64,000 bases of DNA from Neisseriaceae bacterium JH1-16 (GCA_025989215.1 JAPDNP010000002.1:62001-126000); one strand, 5' to 3'; shown: positions 9,293-19,279, numbered from the stretch's first letter. A program made the numbers and translations. Notes: generated from the sequence alone by a model not told the origin.

Positions 9293-9865
9293 TCAGCGAC
9301 CTGGATGACACCCCTCGATATCGGCGTAAAAAGCACGGATTTCGGCGAGGTCGTGCTCCAGATCGCCGGTAGGATGGAATATCGGGCCGATGCCGCCCGT
9401 CTTGCGCCGGTAGTCGAGAAAGCCCAGCACCACCGGCACGCCAGCACCACTGGCGATGTGGTAAAAACCGGTCTTCCATTCGGTGACGTGATCGCGCGTC
9501 CCCTCCGGCGCAATCGCCAGCACCAGCTCGTCACTACGCTGATATCTCTCCACCATCTGCTGCACCAAGCTCATCGAGCGGCTACGCGTCACCGGAATAC
9601 CGCCCAGCCAACGCATCAGCGGCCCCAACGGCCCGCGAAACAGGCTGTCCTTGCCCATCCAGTAGACCTTGGCCCGCAGAGCGAAACAGATACCCAGCGT
9701 CAACGGAAAATCCCAGTTACTGGTATGCGGCGCGCCGATCAGCACATACTTAGGCAAGGCAGGAAATGCACCGCTGACCTGCCACCCCCGCCACCGCAAC
9801 ATACCTTGCGCCACAGTAGCCAGCAGACTACTGAGTAGTCGCGAGTCAAAAATCGTAGAATGCAT
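9293..9865 (-). CDS. 1-acyl-glycerol-3-phosphate acyltransferase-like protein (PlsC superfamily)
   Basis: A 190-residue acyltransferase. Motif I HTSNWD (His47, Asp52; HX4D), the middle FRGPLGPLMRWLGGIPVTR segment and motif III EGTR (121-124) are all present, so it should be catalytically competent in transferring an acyl chain to a lysophospholipid-type acceptor at the inner membrane. It is shorter than PlsC of E. coli and belongs to the small YihG/Ptx-like group of PlsC homologues. It is divergent from the uracil-DNA glycosylase-like gene. Acceptor not determinable here. Confidence 0.8.
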   Translation of the reverse strand: MHSTIFDSRLLSSLLATVAQGMLRWRGWQVSGAFPALPKYVLIGAPHTSNWDFPLTLGICFALRAKVYWMGKDSLFRGPLGPLMRWLGGIPVTRSRSMSLVQQMVERYQRSDELVLAIAPEGTRDHVTEWKTGFYHIASGAGVPVVLGFLDYRRKTGGIGPIFHPTGDLEHDLAEIRAFYADIEGCHPGR

Positions 9866-9948
9866 GGCGTACCCGTTCGCAAAATGGCCGGCAGTCTAGC
9901 ATGCCGGCGAGACCGTCGAGCGATAGTCCACCACGCCCATCGACCGCC

Positions 9949-10569
9949 ATGCCCACCTCACTCGATCTGCTTCTTAACGATATACGCGCCTGTCGGCACT
10001 GCGATGCCGTGTTGCCGCTCGGTCCGCGACCGGTAGTGCAAGCGGGACGGACGGCTCGGCTGTTGATCGTCGGTCAGGCACCGGGCACCCGCGTTCACAC
10101 CACCGGCTTACCGTTCAACGACCCATCCGGAGACCGGCTGCGCGACTGGCTCGGCCTCGACCGCGATATCTTCTACGACCCGTCCCGGGTCGCCATCGTC
10201 CCCATGGGCTTCTGCTATCCGGGCAAACAGGGCGGTGGCGATGCCCCGCCCCGGCTAGAATGCGCCATCCTGTGGCGTCAACGCCTGTTGGCCGAACTAC
10301 CCGAAATACGTTTGACCTTGCTGATCGGCCAGTACGCCCAGGCCTGGCACCTGGGAGATCGCCGCAAGAAAACACTGACTGAGACAGTACGGGCGTGGCG
10401 GGAATATCTGCCAACGCAGTTCGTTCTCCCCCACCCCAGCCCGCGCAACGCCGGCTGGTTCGCCCGCAATCCCTGGTTTGCCGAAGAGGCCTTGCCCGAC
10501 CTGCGCCAAGCGGTGCAACAAGCCATGGCCGATACGACAGATCAAACTCGCGATCAGAAGCGGACCTAA
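9949..10569 (+). CDS. Uracil-DNA glycosylase superfamily protein
   Basis: A 206-residue protein. GQAPGTRVHTTGLPFNDPSG near residue 40 is the motif A region, and HPSPRN near residue 160 is the motif B loop of the superfamily. This supports base-excision DNA repair or a related nucleobase-binding role. The N-terminal ACRHC pair is reminiscent of Fe-S-type members, but a full four-cysteine set is not evident. An upstream in-frame ATG at 9901 would add 16 proline/serine-rich residues; neither start has a clear ribosome-binding site. Confidence 0.75.
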   Translation: MPTSLDLLLNDIRACRHCDAVLPLGPRPVVQAGRTARLLIVGQAPGTRVHTTGLPFNDPSGDRLRDWLGLDRDIFYDPSRVAIVPMGFCYPGKQGGGDAPPRLECAILWRQRLLAELPEIRLTLLIGQYAQAWHLGDRRKKTLTETVRAWREYLPTQFVLPHPSPRNAGWFARNPWFAEEALPDLRQAVQQAMADTTDQTRDQKRT

Positions 10570-10692
10570 CAGCAACGCCCGTCGCGATTGCTCTCGTACT
10601 TCCATATCACTGCCTGTGCTATCACCGAAAACACAGCGAAGCCTCCTACTGACGGCGATCCTGTAGGGAGAATAAGGGATACATGAATGACA

Positions 10693-10727
10693 AAAGCCAA
10701 CGACACCCAAAGGGTGCCGTTGGCTTT
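10693..10727 (-). terminator. Intrinsic terminator of DUF2968 gene
   Basis: Perfect arms AAAGCCAACG and CGTTGGCTTT enclose CACCC/GGGTG. Read on the minus strand, a run of Ts follows. It lies 20 bases beyond the stop of the minus-strand gene at 10750. Confidence 0.85.
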
Positions 10728-10749
10728 ATGCAGAAAAAGCGTAGGGCGT

Positions 10750-11463
10750 TCAGCGCGTAGCAGGCAGGCCCTGCGAGCTCTGTACTTCCAGCGCCCGAAT
10801 CTGGCGACGCACGCTGTCGAGCTTGGTCTGTGCGACACGACGCTCGTTGTCGAGTACCGCTGCCTGCTCGCGGGCCACCTTCTGCTTGGCCGCCGCCTGC
10901 GCCTGGTTCTGGCGCTGGATCGTCAAATCAGCCTGCAGCTGATTCAGGCGCCCCTCGCTCGATGCGATCATCCGCTCCGTGTATTCCTTCTGCGCTTCCA
11001 GCTTGGCGCGGCGGATCTCCACATCGGCCAACGACTGGGTTTCCTTGGCGAAGCCGGCAAAGATCGCCTCGGCGCGCGCCTCGTTCTGGGTCTTCACCAC
11101 ACGCCAGAAGTTCTTCTGCTGGAACATCGCCACGTAGTAGCTCATCTCACGCGGATAGAACAGCAGACTCGCCCCAAAGCTGCCGTTATACGACGTGCGC
11201 AGCTCGAACAGCGCATTCGCCTTCACCAACTGCTGCAATTCCTGCACCGTGCTCGCCGCCATCACCGGCTGTGCCGGCTGTTGTTGTGCAGACGGTGCCA
11301 CCTGCTGGCCGAACAGTACTGTCGAACCTGCACTGGCTCCCGAAGACGTCGCGGGTGGCCCAGCTGACACGATATCATCCGCCAACGCCTGCCCTGCCCC
11401 CCCAACCATCAATAGCGTGGCCAAGGCCAGCGCAGCACCTGCTTTGTAGGTTTTCTGTTCCAT
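10750..11463 (-). CDS. DUF2968 domain-containing exported protein
   Basis: A 237-residue protein with an N-terminal signal peptide (hydrophobic run ending GQALA near residue 28). The body contains FELRTSYNGSFGASLLFY and YVAMFQQKNFWRVVKTQ, which I recognise as DUF2968, and a long C-terminal coiled coil (about residues 140-225). Function is unknown; it is probably periplasmic. It lies 212 bases downstream of the tad operon on the same strand with its own terminator. Whether it is co-transcribed with tad is uncertain. Confidence 0.75.
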   Translation of the reverse strand: MEQKTYKAGAALALATLLMVGGAGQALADDIVSAGPPATSSGASAGSTVLFGQQVAPSAQQQPAQPVMAASTVQELQQLVKANALFELRTSYNGSFGASLLFYPREMSYYVAMFQQKNFWRVVKTQNEARAEAIFAGFAKETQSLADVEIRRAKLEAQKEYTERMIASSEGRLNQLQADLTIQRQNQAQAAAKQKVAREQAAVLDNERRVAQTKLDSVRRQIRALEVQSSQGLPATR

Positions 11464-11675
11464 TCCGTGTTCCAGGCTCCAACGCTCGTTCTGTGTTTGG
11501 TACAGCCATCCTGTCGGATTTATGTACCATTTTTATGTCATTAACAACCGTCTGCTCGGCGCTATTTTTCCATATTTGCCAGAACTACGACACTGAATCT
11601 TGCGATGAAGCCCGATTGGAGGCCCTTGTGGCATCAAACAAGCGATTTTCCAAGCTAGAGATCATCGTCATGTTG

Positions 11676-13448
11676 TCAGAACACCAGCTGCCCCTGACCG
11701 CAGGTGAGCGATACATTATGTACCGTGCTGTACCCCAGTTGCACGCCGAGCAGTTGCAACAACGGCACCAACAGGGCATTGAGCAAGGAGAACAGCGACT
11801 GCAGAATCGGCGACAAAGTGGTCAGCAGAGCCCCCGCAATCGTACTCACCGCCACGCCCAGTACTGCGCCCAGCGGAAGTACCGACAGCTGCACCTGCAG
11901 AGCCCCATTGCCAAGCTGAGTGGTTAGTTGATTGACCAAATTGCTGGTCAGATCCCCCACAGCATTCGAGTCCGTCGTCTGATAGTCGTCCGCATCACCC
12001 ACAATGCCATTGAACGTCATCAATGTCGGACTACTCGGCTGCACACTCAAGGTCAGTCCCCCCGGATTACCGAAACCAATTTTGGCGATGGGGACCACCG
12101 CTAACAGTATTTGCGCGGACAGCTGGCTCACCGTCGCCGCTTGCTTGCAGCCAAATGGCTGTGTGGTATTGGTCAGGTTGCTGGCCGCATCGTCACCGAT
12201 GCACAGGGCCGCGACACCAGGGGTTGTGTTGATCACCGCCTTGCAATTGGCCGCAGTCGACTTGCATTGCATGCTCTGCAACCAGGCCGTCCCCTGCCCT
12301 ACCTCGAGAGCCAACGGAAGGTTTAGCGCGCTCAAATTAACGCTAAGCAAACCAGGAATCCCTAAGGGGATGTCGTTCAGCAAACTGATTTTCAGAAACA
12401 GCCGCACCTGCGCCGAATGCGCGCTGGTTCTTGGGTTACCCGAGGCATCAAGCCCTGGCTCGCCAGCTGCCAGCACAGGTGGCTGAATGATTGCTGCCTG
12501 CACATTGACCGTAGCCAAGCCGCCCAGGTTGAGGCCAGTTCCCACAGTGACCGGTGCCTTACCCACCTGCGCAATCTCCGCGGCTACCACCAATGCATTG
12601 AGCACATTGACCGAAGCGTTTAGCACCGAGTTCGGATTTACCGTATCCACCTGCAGCAGACCCGGTGTGGTCGGCGTATTCCCAAGGTTGATCTTCATGC
12701 CTCTGGGTATTTGCAGCCCGATAGTCTGCAATACGCTGGCATCGACAGTGTCCGTCTGTTGCAGCACCTTGGCCATCGCCACAACAAAATCCTGAATATC
12801 AATATTGGTGGCCAGCAGCCCCTGAGCTGTCCCCACCCCCAATTGCGTCGCCAATGCCGACAAATTGATGTTGGCGTCCGCCAGCCCTTGGTAGGAAACC
12901 AGGCTTAAATTGAGGTTGCTGCCGAGCAAACCGTTCAACAGGCTATTGACCAGCCCCTGATTCAGACTGGCAACCCCGGTACCGAGTGTGAACGCGTCCA
13001 CATTCGTCACCTTGGCCGTTGCATCGGCCGTGATCACGCGTGAACCACCAACGACAAAGAAATAAGGGACACTGCGCTGCAAATGCACCTGTACCGCATT
13101 CGACGACGCGCTGTTCTGGGCAGAAAAATAGGTTGGCGCCGCATACTGCGACGGGTCCCAGCGCCCGCAAGTAACCGTGATCTGGTCGCCCGCTTGCCTG
13201 GGAAAACCTTGCAGCATGGCATTAGCCGTCGCGTCAGCAGTCGGAGAGGTGCAAGTGCTATCCATCAGCTGCACCCCGGCCAACGCCGCCATATCCGCGG
13301 TACGCTGCAACTCTCGCCGCGACATGAAGACATAGCCGATATCGATCGACCCCAGCAAGATCACCGCCAGGCTCAACCAGATCACAACCTGAACGACAAC
13401 TGCACCGCTCTGGTTGCGAGGCACTACTGGGGTATCGGCAGCACGCAT
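11676..13448 (-). CDS. tadG: TadG-like pilus assembly protein
   Basis: A roughly 590-residue protein with one N-terminal transmembrane helix (VVVQVVIWLSLAVILLGSID) followed by RRELQRTADMAALAG, the pattern of Tad-associated TadG/DUF2134 proteins. The large C-terminal part is periplasmic, rich in Asn/Leu/Thr, and has a few cysteine pairs. It is the last gene of the tad operon. The start is uncertain: ATG 13448 overlaps the preceding context as TGA-A-ATG, while ATG 13478 and GTG 13490 extend it into the DUF3613 gene. TadG-like proteins are thought to help assemble or anchor the Flp pilus. Confidence 0.75.
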   Translation of the reverse strand: MRAADTPVVPRNQSGAVVVQVVIWLSLAVILLGSIDIGYVFMSRRELQRTADMAALAGVQLMDSTCTSPTADATANAMLQGFPRQAGDQITVTCGRWDPSQYAAPTYFSAQNSASSNAVQVHLQRSVPYFFVVGGSRVITADATAKVTNVDAFTLGTGVASLNQGLVNSLLNGLLGSNLNLSLVSYQGLADANINLSALATQLGVGTAQGLLATNIDIQDFVVAMAKVLQQTDTVDASVLQTIGLQIPRGMKINLGNTPTTPGLLQVDTVNPNSVLNASVNVLNALVVAAEIAQVGKAPVTVGTGLNLGGLATVNVQAAIIQPPVLAAGEPGLDASGNPRTSAHSAQVRLFLKISLLNDIPLGIPGLLSVNLSALNLPLALEVGQGTAWLQSMQCKSTAANCKAVINTTPGVAALCIGDDAASNLTNTTQPFGCKQAATVSQLSAQILLAVVPIAKIGFGNPGGLTLSVQPSSPTLMTFNGIVGDADDYQTTDSNAVGDLTSNLVNQLTTQLGNGALQVQLSVLPLGAVLGVAVSTIAGALLTTLSPILQSLFSLLNALLVPLLQLLGVQLGYSTVHNVSLTCGQGQLVF

Positions 13449-13449
13449 T

Positions 13450-13791
13450 TCAGTAGCTACTACCCTGCTGATTCGCATTCTCCCCGCCACTCGTCACCGA
13501 CGAGCTGAAATAAGCCGGGATCTTGTGGGTGAAGCTGTCCAGATAACGTGTATAGGCTGCCGTCGCCTCGTCACCAAGCATCGGAAGCCGATTGCGGCTG
13601 GCTGTCCCCTCCCGCTGCAAGACCAGGAGCGCCGACGTAGCACTGCCGACCTGAGATGCTTCATCGACCTGTGGAGCCTCCGAGGCAACTGGTTCCTTGC
13701 CCGCCGCCAGATCCTCTGCATGCACCCACGATGAAGCAAGTAGAGTCAGCAACAGCACCATTACGAATCCTGCTTTATTACTCACTGTCAT
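13450..13791 (-). CDS. DUF3613 domain-containing small exported protein
   Basis: A 113-residue protein with a signal peptide (MVLLLTLLASSWVHAED) and the DUF3613 signature: SALLVLQREG, then LGDEATAAYTRYLDSF and KIPAYFSS. DUF3613 genes accompany tad loci in Betaproteobacteria; their role is unknown. It lies between tadD and the tadG-like gene, and its TGA is two bases from the likely tadG ATG, suggesting translational coupling. Confidence 0.7.
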   Translation of the reverse strand: MTVSNKAGFVMVLLLTLLASSWVHAEDLAAGKEPVASEAPQVDEASQVGSATSALLVLQREGTASRNRLPMLGDEATAAYTRYLDSFTHKIPAYFSSSVTSGGENANQQGSSY

Positions 13792-13968
13792 AACGTCACC
13801 CCCTTGAGCCTATTCATCACCTAACTGCGCAATTGTGGCTAAGACCACGCGCGGCCCAACTCCCCCGATGCGTCCCCTTACTCAACCCTCTACCCGATCA
13901 ACCGTGCCCACCTCCAAGCTCGCAAGCGCCTCAAAAACTCAACCTCGGGGCGATGAATCGACAGCCCC

Positions 13969-14820
13969 CTACTGTCCCATTCGGGCCAGAAAGCCATTGG
14001 GCACCCCATGCTGTTGCGCATCGATCGGCACCACACTCTGACTGCCGACCAGCATGCCGTCCGATACTAGCGGGACCGGCAAGGTCACCGCAGTCGAATC
14101 CGCCTTGAACTGGGAGCGTGGAGCGTTTTCAATCAGCACGGCCTCCTTATAGATGGCCAGACGCGTCTCCCGCGACAGCTTCGTACTCTCGATCAGCTGA
14201 TTAGCCTCGAGCGGTTGGCCGGACACCATGAGGAACAGGGCAAGATTGCTCAAAATCTTCGGATTGTTACGATCCAACTCGGCCGCCTGCATGATAGGCA
14301 CCCGCGCGCCGGCCAGGTCCCCCTGCCGCAATCTGGCATAGCCAAGATCGCTCTGTAACAAGGAACTGGTCGGGTCCAGCTCGGCTGCCTTTTGCAAAGA
14401 CTTCGCCGCAGCGACAAAATCGCCCCGCGCCCCGGCTAACAACCCCAGACCACGATAACCGCTCGCGCCCAGCGGGGTGTCCAGCAGCTTCGTGTAGTAC
14501 TCGGTGCTCAGTGCTGGCTGCGCGGTCAGCCGCAATGCCTCTGCCCGTAGCAGAATCGACTGCGGGGACACGCCCCACTGCCGCTCATAGGCATCGATAT
14601 GCGCCAGCGAAGCAAAATAAAGGCCCTGCTGCTGCATCTGTTGAATCAGCGACAGATATACGCCGGGCTGATTGGGCGGCTCCGTTTTCTCCGCGGCCTG
14701 CTGCCGAGCGATTTCCTGTTCGGTTTGCTCCGCAAATGCGTACCCGGTCTGCAGTTTGCTGGCGCAACCGGCCAGTAGTAAACCACCCACCATCACGACG
14801 GATAGCCAGCATCTGTTCAT
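13969..14820 (-). CDS. tadD: TadD, TPR lipoprotein of the Tad pilus system
   Basis: A 283-residue lipoprotein. The signal ends in the lipobox LAGC (Cys19), so it should be lipidated and sorted to the outer membrane. Several TPR-like helical pairs follow, for example the GASGYRGLGLLAGARGDF and AAELDPTSSLLQSDLGYARL regions. TadD is thought to act as the pilotin or assembly factor for the RcpA secretin. The ATG overlaps the tadC stop as TGATG, so translation is coupled. Confidence 0.85.
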   Translation of the reverse strand: MNRCWLSVVMVGGLLLAGCASKLQTGYAFAEQTEQEIARQQAAEKTEPPNQPGVYLSLIQQMQQQGLYFASLAHIDAYERQWGVSPQSILLRAEALRLTAQPALSTEYYTKLLDTPLGASGYRGLGLLAGARGDFVAAAKSLQKAAELDPTSSLLQSDLGYARLRQGDLAGARVPIMQAAELDRNNPKILSNLALFLMVSGQPLEANQLIESTKLSRETRLAIYKEAVLIENAPRSQFKADSTAVTLPVPLVSDGMLVGSQSVVPIDAQQHGVPNGFLARMGQ

Positions 14821-15791
14821 CACTTCCCCCCCATGCTTCCCAATGACCGGATCACCGCCAAAAACCCCGGCCCGGCTGTCACAATCAGCAAGGCAGGCAA
14901 GAGCGTCGACACCATCACGGCTGTCATCTTTACCGTCAGCTTGCCGATCCGTTCCTTCATATTGCTGCGCCTGTTCTCTCTCAGGCGCTCGCCGAACTGT
15001 CGTAGTGGCTCCTGCACGGCACCACCATGCTGATCAACCTGCAGGATCAGGCGGGTGATCGCGACCAGATCGTCGTTCTGGAAGACTGTCACCAAACGCT
15101 GGAACGACTGTTCGCGCGAGCGCCCGGTCGCAAACTGCCGATTGGCGATCTCCAGCTCGCTAGCCAGCACTGGCAAGATGGTTCGGAAGTCGGCGCTGAT
15201 TACCAACAGACTCTGATCGATGCCCAGTCCCACCCCCTGCAACAGACGCAGCAGGTCGACAAACAGCGGTAACTCCTCGGTCACTCCCTCCTTACGCCGA
15301 CTGCCGATACGAATCAGCAGCCATTTGGGCAGCATGAAACCGACGACAAACACGGCGAACAACCACAACCAGAAGCTAGAGCCATGCAGCCCGCCCCCCA
15401 TCGTGGCCATCCACAGCAAGGGGATGAGCAGTGCCGACAGCATGCGGGTGCTAAGAAAAACTGCGCGGCTGCGTGCATCGACAAAGCCGCACAAATCGAT
15501 CAGTCTCTGGTCCTCTTGCGCCACCAGGACCCGCCCCAAGCGCGTATCGAGCCAACGCCCGGCCAGTTTGAGCAGCCGCTCTAACAGCCCCCGCAGCCCT
15601 GGTGTCGCCAAGGCACCGATATGTACCCCCTGATCCCGCTGCCTCATCTCGGCTCGAGCCGCTACCGCCTGCACAATCAGCCGATCTGCCTTGTCATGTA
15701 CGCGCGACTTGGACAGTATCAGGCCCGCGACCAACAACAGCGCAATCGCCAACAGCACCAGGCTGAGGACAAAAAGCAGATCGGGAGTCAT
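14820..15791 (-). CDS. tadC: TadC, inner-membrane platform protein
   Basis: A 323-residue membrane protein of the T2SS-F/GspF fold with hydrophobic segments near both ends (FVLSLVLLAIALLLVAGLIL and a C-terminal MVSTLLPALLIVTAG). It is the second platform protein and should pair with TadB around the TadA ATPase. ATG 15791 has GAGGAGA about 6 bases upstream; the longer frame reads into the intergenic gap. It overlaps tadD by the TGATG arrangement. Confidence 0.87.
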   Translation of the reverse strand: MTPDLLFVLSLVLLAIALLLVAGLILSKSRVHDKADRLIVQAVAARAEMRQRDQGVHIGALATPGLRGLLERLLKLAGRWLDTRLGRVLVAQEDQRLIDLCGFVDARSRAVFLSTRMLSALLIPLLWMATMGGGLHGSSFWLWLFAVFVVGFMLPKWLLIRIGSRRKEGVTEELPLFVDLLRLLQGVGLGIDQSLLVISADFRTILPVLASELEIANRQFATGRSREQSFQRLVTVFQNDDLVAITRLILQVDQHGGAVQEPLRQFGERLRENRRSNMKERIGKLTVKMTAVMVSTLLPALLIVTAGPGFLAVIRSLGSMGGK

Positions 15792-15804
15792 TGCCTTTCT
15801 CCTC

Positions 15805-16728
15805 TCACAACCTGGCCAGACGGAACAACAGGACACTACCGAACACTTGCAGACCAAAAGCCCCCAACAGCAACTTCATACCAGAGGCATCATGCAGCAT
15901 GGTGGCGAAATAGCGTGGATTGGTCATCAGGATAAAAGCTGCGATCAGCAAAGGAAGCAGGCCAAGCACCCAAGCCGACAGCCGCACCTCGGCAGACAAG
16001 GCCACCAGCTCGCGCTCTGCCTGCTCGCGGTCCCGCATGAAACCGGCCATGCGCTCAAGCACCACATCTGCCCGACCACCGTATTTGACGCTCAGGCGCA
16101 TCACCGAGGCCAGCAACATCAACTCGTCCACCCCATAGACCTGGGCGGCCTGCATTAAGGCCTTGTCGATGTCGTACCCAGAACGCAGTAGTCGGCTGAC
16201 ATGCTCCAGACAGTCACGAAGTGGACGCTCGGTGTTGGTAATCGCCGACTGAAACGCCGATTGAACGCTATTACCGATGGTGATCAAACGGACGATCGCA
16301 TCGAGATAGTTAGGCAGCTGCCTCACCAATTGGCGATGACGTTGGGCAATCCGCCACCACATAGCAAAGGCCCCCAGTCCGCAGCCGATCAGCAATGCAA
16401 AGCCGAGGCCGACAATGCCACCAACCAGAAGGCCCGCCAAAGCAAATATGCCTAAAGCCAGACCCGCCATGCGCAAGAAGGCCTGATGTTTCTCCACTCC
16501 GGCACGGTTCAACTGCACACCCAACCAGTTCATCACCGCCTTCTGTGTCACTTGGTCTCTGCTCGCTGACACCGCCTTCGGCTGAGCTACCACTGGCTCA
16601 AGCCGACTATCGACAAAACGCCGCGCCAAGTCCTCGACTGTGCGATCGGCCGCATGCTTCCAGAGCAGAACTCCCAGGGCGACTAGCAGCAAGGCCGCAC
16701 TGATAGCAAGCAGCGCCAGCTTAGACAT
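15805..16728 (-). CDS. tadB: TadB, inner-membrane platform protein
   Basis: A 307-residue T2SS-F domain protein with an N-terminal transmembrane helix and further hydrophobic segments near residues 95-130 and at the C-terminus. The conserved platform motif region runs through MRLSVKYGGRADVVLERMA. It overlaps the end of tadA by 8 bases and has GGAGG upstream of its ATG. TadB with TadC forms the membrane scaffold for Flp pilus polymerisation. Confidence 0.88.
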   Translation of the reverse strand: MSKLALLAISAALLLVALGVLLWKHAADRTVEDLARRFVDSRLEPVVAQPKAVSASRDQVTQKAVMNWLGVQLNRAGVEKHQAFLRMAGLALGIFALAGLLVGGIVGLGFALLIGCGLGAFAMWWRIAQRHRQLVRQLPNYLDAIVRLITIGNSVQSAFQSAITNTERPLRDCLEHVSRLLRSGYDIDKALMQAAQVYGVDELMLLASVMRLSVKYGGRADVVLERMAGFMRDREQAERELVALSAEVRLSAWVLGLLPLLIAAFILMTNPRYFATMLHDASGMKLLLGAFGLQVFGSVLLFRLARL

Positions 16729-18031
16729 GAATGCCTCCAGCTAAAGGCGAGGCCGGGCGGTAACGTGCCAATTTCGGCGAATGCGGGTAGATACCCAACG
16801 ACTCCCAATGGTCTTGCTCGCCACGCTCGGCATCTTCGATCGCCTCGTAGTGGTACAGCTCCTGAGTGGCGATGATGTTGTCGCTCATACCGTTCACTTC
16901 GGTGATCGACAGAATCCGTCTCCGACCATTGGAAAGGCGCCCGATCTGGACGATGAAGTCGATTGCATTGGCAATCTGCCTGCGCAAACTGGATTCGCTT
17001 CCCTGAAAACCGGCAAAGCCGGCCAACATCTCGAGCCGGTAGAGGCATTCACGAGGCGAACTCGCATGAATGGTCCCCATCGAACCATCGTGGCCGGTGT
17101 TCATCGCCTGCAACAATTCCAAGACTTCACCCCCTCGCACCTCGCCGACCACGATGCGATCCGGCCGCATCCGCAAACTGTTTCTGAGCAGATCGCGGAT
17201 CGAGACCACTCCACTACCATCGAACCCGCCCGGGCGGCTTTCCAGACGCACCACATGTGGGTGATTGAGCGATAATTCGGCGGTATCCTCGATGGTGATG
17301 ACGCGCTCGGTTTCGGGGATATAACCGGCCAGTACATTGAGCAGCGACGTTTTCCCGGAGCTGGTGCCACCGCTGATCAGCACATTGCAACGGTTCTGCA
17401 CAGCGGCCTCCAGCAAGTCGGCGATCTCTTGTGGGAAGGTTCCTAGGCGGATCAGATCGGATGGTTTGAGGGGGTCTTTACGGAACTTCCGGATCGAAAC
17501 AACCGGCCCGTCGATCGACAGGGGGGCAATCACCACGTTAAGTCGCCCGCCATCTGGCAAGCGGGCATCCACCATGGGATTCGACTCATCGAGCCTGCGT
17601 CCGAGCGGCGCCAAAATCCGGCGCACGATACGCAACAGGTGCGCATCGTCGCTGAATCGGACAACTACTCTTTGCAGCACGCCATGCCGTGACACATAGA
17701 TATCGTTGTAACCGTTGATCAGAATGTCCTCGACGGCCACATCGTTGAGCAGATCCTCCAGGGGACCGAAGCCGGCCAGCTCCTTGGTCAGCGCATCCGC
17801 GATCTGACCAACTTCACTTTCGTTGATTGGCACTCGGCGTGAACGGACAAAGTTCCCCACCTCCTGGTCGACGAAATGCTTGATCTCATTCCGGGCCCAC
17901 CTTCCAAACTCGGCCCCCAACTCTTCAATGCGGCTGAGCAGATGATCATGGGCGGCGACCTTGATGTCCTGAAACTGTTGCGAACTGGAAAACGACAGCG
18001 CGTCGTCGGCAAATTGGATGTCTTTCGCCAT
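16721..18031 (-). CDS. tadA: TadA/CpaF, Flp pilus assembly ATPase
   Basis: A 436-residue secretion ATPase of the VirB11/PulE superfamily. Walker A is GGTSSGKT near residue 220; ITIEDTAEL, the Walker-B/Asp-box region RPDRIVVGEVRGGE and the His-box TIHASS follow in order. It powers Flp pilus polymerisation, and in some systems retraction, at the cytoplasmic face of the inner membrane with TadB and TadC. It starts 3 bases after the tadZ stop. No motif is missing. Confidence 0.93.
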   Translation of the reverse strand: MAKDIQFADDALSFSSSQQFQDIKVAAHDHLLSRIEELGAEFGRWARNEIKHFVDQEVGNFVRSRRVPINESEVGQIADALTKELAGFGPLEDLLNDVAVEDILINGYNDIYVSRHGVLQRVVVRFSDDAHLLRIVRRILAPLGRRLDESNPMVDARLPDGGRLNVVIAPLSIDGPVVSIRKFRKDPLKPSDLIRLGTFPQEIADLLEAAVQNRCNVLISGGTSSGKTSLLNVLAGYIPETERVITIEDTAELSLNHPHVVRLESRPGGFDGSGVVSIRDLLRNSLRMRPDRIVVGEVRGGEVLELLQAMNTGHDGSMGTIHASSPRECLYRLEMLAGFAGFQGSESSLRRQIANAIDFIVQIGRLSNGRRRILSITEVNGMSDNIIATQELYHYEAIEDAERGEQDHWESLGIYPHSPKLARYRPASPLAGGIHV

Positions 18032-18034
18032 GAT

Positions 18035-19279
18035 CTAAACCCTGCCCTTTCTCGCTACTAGCCGAACCATCTTTGACAATAAGGAATGCTCCGTCACCGG
18101 CGGCGCAGCAGACTCAGCCTTGGTCGACATCAATCGGGCCAGCAAAGGGGCAAGTGCTCGAATATAAGGGTCACGCGGCGCCATTTCGGCCAACGTGATG
18201 CCCTGGTTGGCCGCAAGGCCGATGGGCTGCCGACGATCAGGAATCAGGCCGAGCAAGGACAGGTTCACACGCTTGGCAATCTGATCCGCTCCGAGACCTA
18301 AGCGGGAGTCGTACTTGTTGACCAGCAGCTGCAGCGCTTTGACGTCTACCTCGCGCTCTTTCAGACCTTCCAGCAGCTCCACCGACGACACCACCGACGC
18401 AACATTCTGATCACAAACCAGCCAGGTTTCATCTGCAGCCCTGACCAACTGGGCAATGAAATCCAGATTGGAGAACCCGCCAAGGTCGATCAATTGGTTA
18501 TCGAAGAAGGATCTCAGCCGACCGAGAAGTCCGATCGCCCCCGAATACGATATCTCACGCATTTCGCCAAGATCGGGGGGCAGCGGCAGCAGTGCCAGTC
18601 CACCACTGTGCCGGGTGATCGCGGTGTGGATAAAGGTCTGATCGAAACGGCGCAGATTGCGTACCGCCGACACGAAATGAAAGTCCGCCTGGCTATTGAG
18701 GTAAAGCAAAGCATCGGCCGCCGGCAAACCCAGATCAATCAGGATCGCTTGCTTATTGATACGCCGCTCTTGCCGCTGGGTTTTCAACGCCAGGTTAGCC
18801 GCCAAAGTGCTGACCCCAACTCCCACTCTGGCCCCCAGCAGAACCGTGAGCTTGCCATGTCGAACCGGCACACTCGCTTGGTTGGCCAGGAGCTCGCTGA
18901 CGATGTTCTCTGCATCCTCAACCGGGGACTGAATATCGATGAAGTCTCGTACCCCAGCCCGCAACGCGGCGAGAGCTCCCCCACCCTCGGACGCTAACCC
19001 CACCGCCACAATAGGTAGTGCCTCGAAAGACTGCCTTACCGAGACAACCGCCTCAGCCGCCTTCGCTGCACTCTCACCGGCAAAATCGATAAAGACCAGC
19101 GAGGGATTGATAATCGCGATTCGCTGGAGCAACGCCGCCACCTCCAACGTAGCGGACTCAGTCACGCCCAAGGAGCCGAGCGAACGCTGCAGCCATTGGG
19201 TGCGCTCGATCGACGGCGACCCGAAAACGAAATATTCGCTGGTCGCCTGATCATGTGAGGTCTGGATTCTTGCATTCAT
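18035..19279 (-). CDS. tadZ: TadZ/CpaE, pilus localisation ATPase-like protein
   Basis: A 414-residue protein with an N-terminal receiver-like domain (about 15-135) and a ParA/MinD-like domain. The P-loop reads GARVGVGVST instead of the canonical KGG-type deviant Walker A, so the signature lysine is absent, as in many TadZ proteins; ATP hydrolysis may be weak. TadZ positions the Tad machine, often at the pole. One TTGGCCGAA word lies inside it at 18185. It is 60 bases after rcpA. Confidence 0.85.
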   Translation of the reverse strand: MNARIQTSHDQATSEYFVFGSPSIERTQWLQRSLGSLGVTESATLEVAALLQRIAIINPSLVFIDFAGESAAKAAEAVVSVRQSFEALPIVAVGLASEGGGALAALRAGVRDFIDIQSPVEDAENIVSELLANQASVPVRHGKLTVLLGARVGVGVSTLAANLALKTQRQERRINKQAILIDLGLPAADALLYLNSQADFHFVSAVRNLRRFDQTFIHTAITRHSGGLALLPLPPDLGEMREISYSGAIGLLGRLRSFFDNQLIDLGGFSNLDFIAQLVRAADETWLVCDQNVASVVSSVELLEGLKEREVDVKALQLLVNKYDSRLGLGADQIAKRVNLSLLGLIPDRRQPIGLAANQGITLAEMAPRDPYIRALAPLLARLMSTKAESAAPPVTEHSLLSKMVRLVARKGRV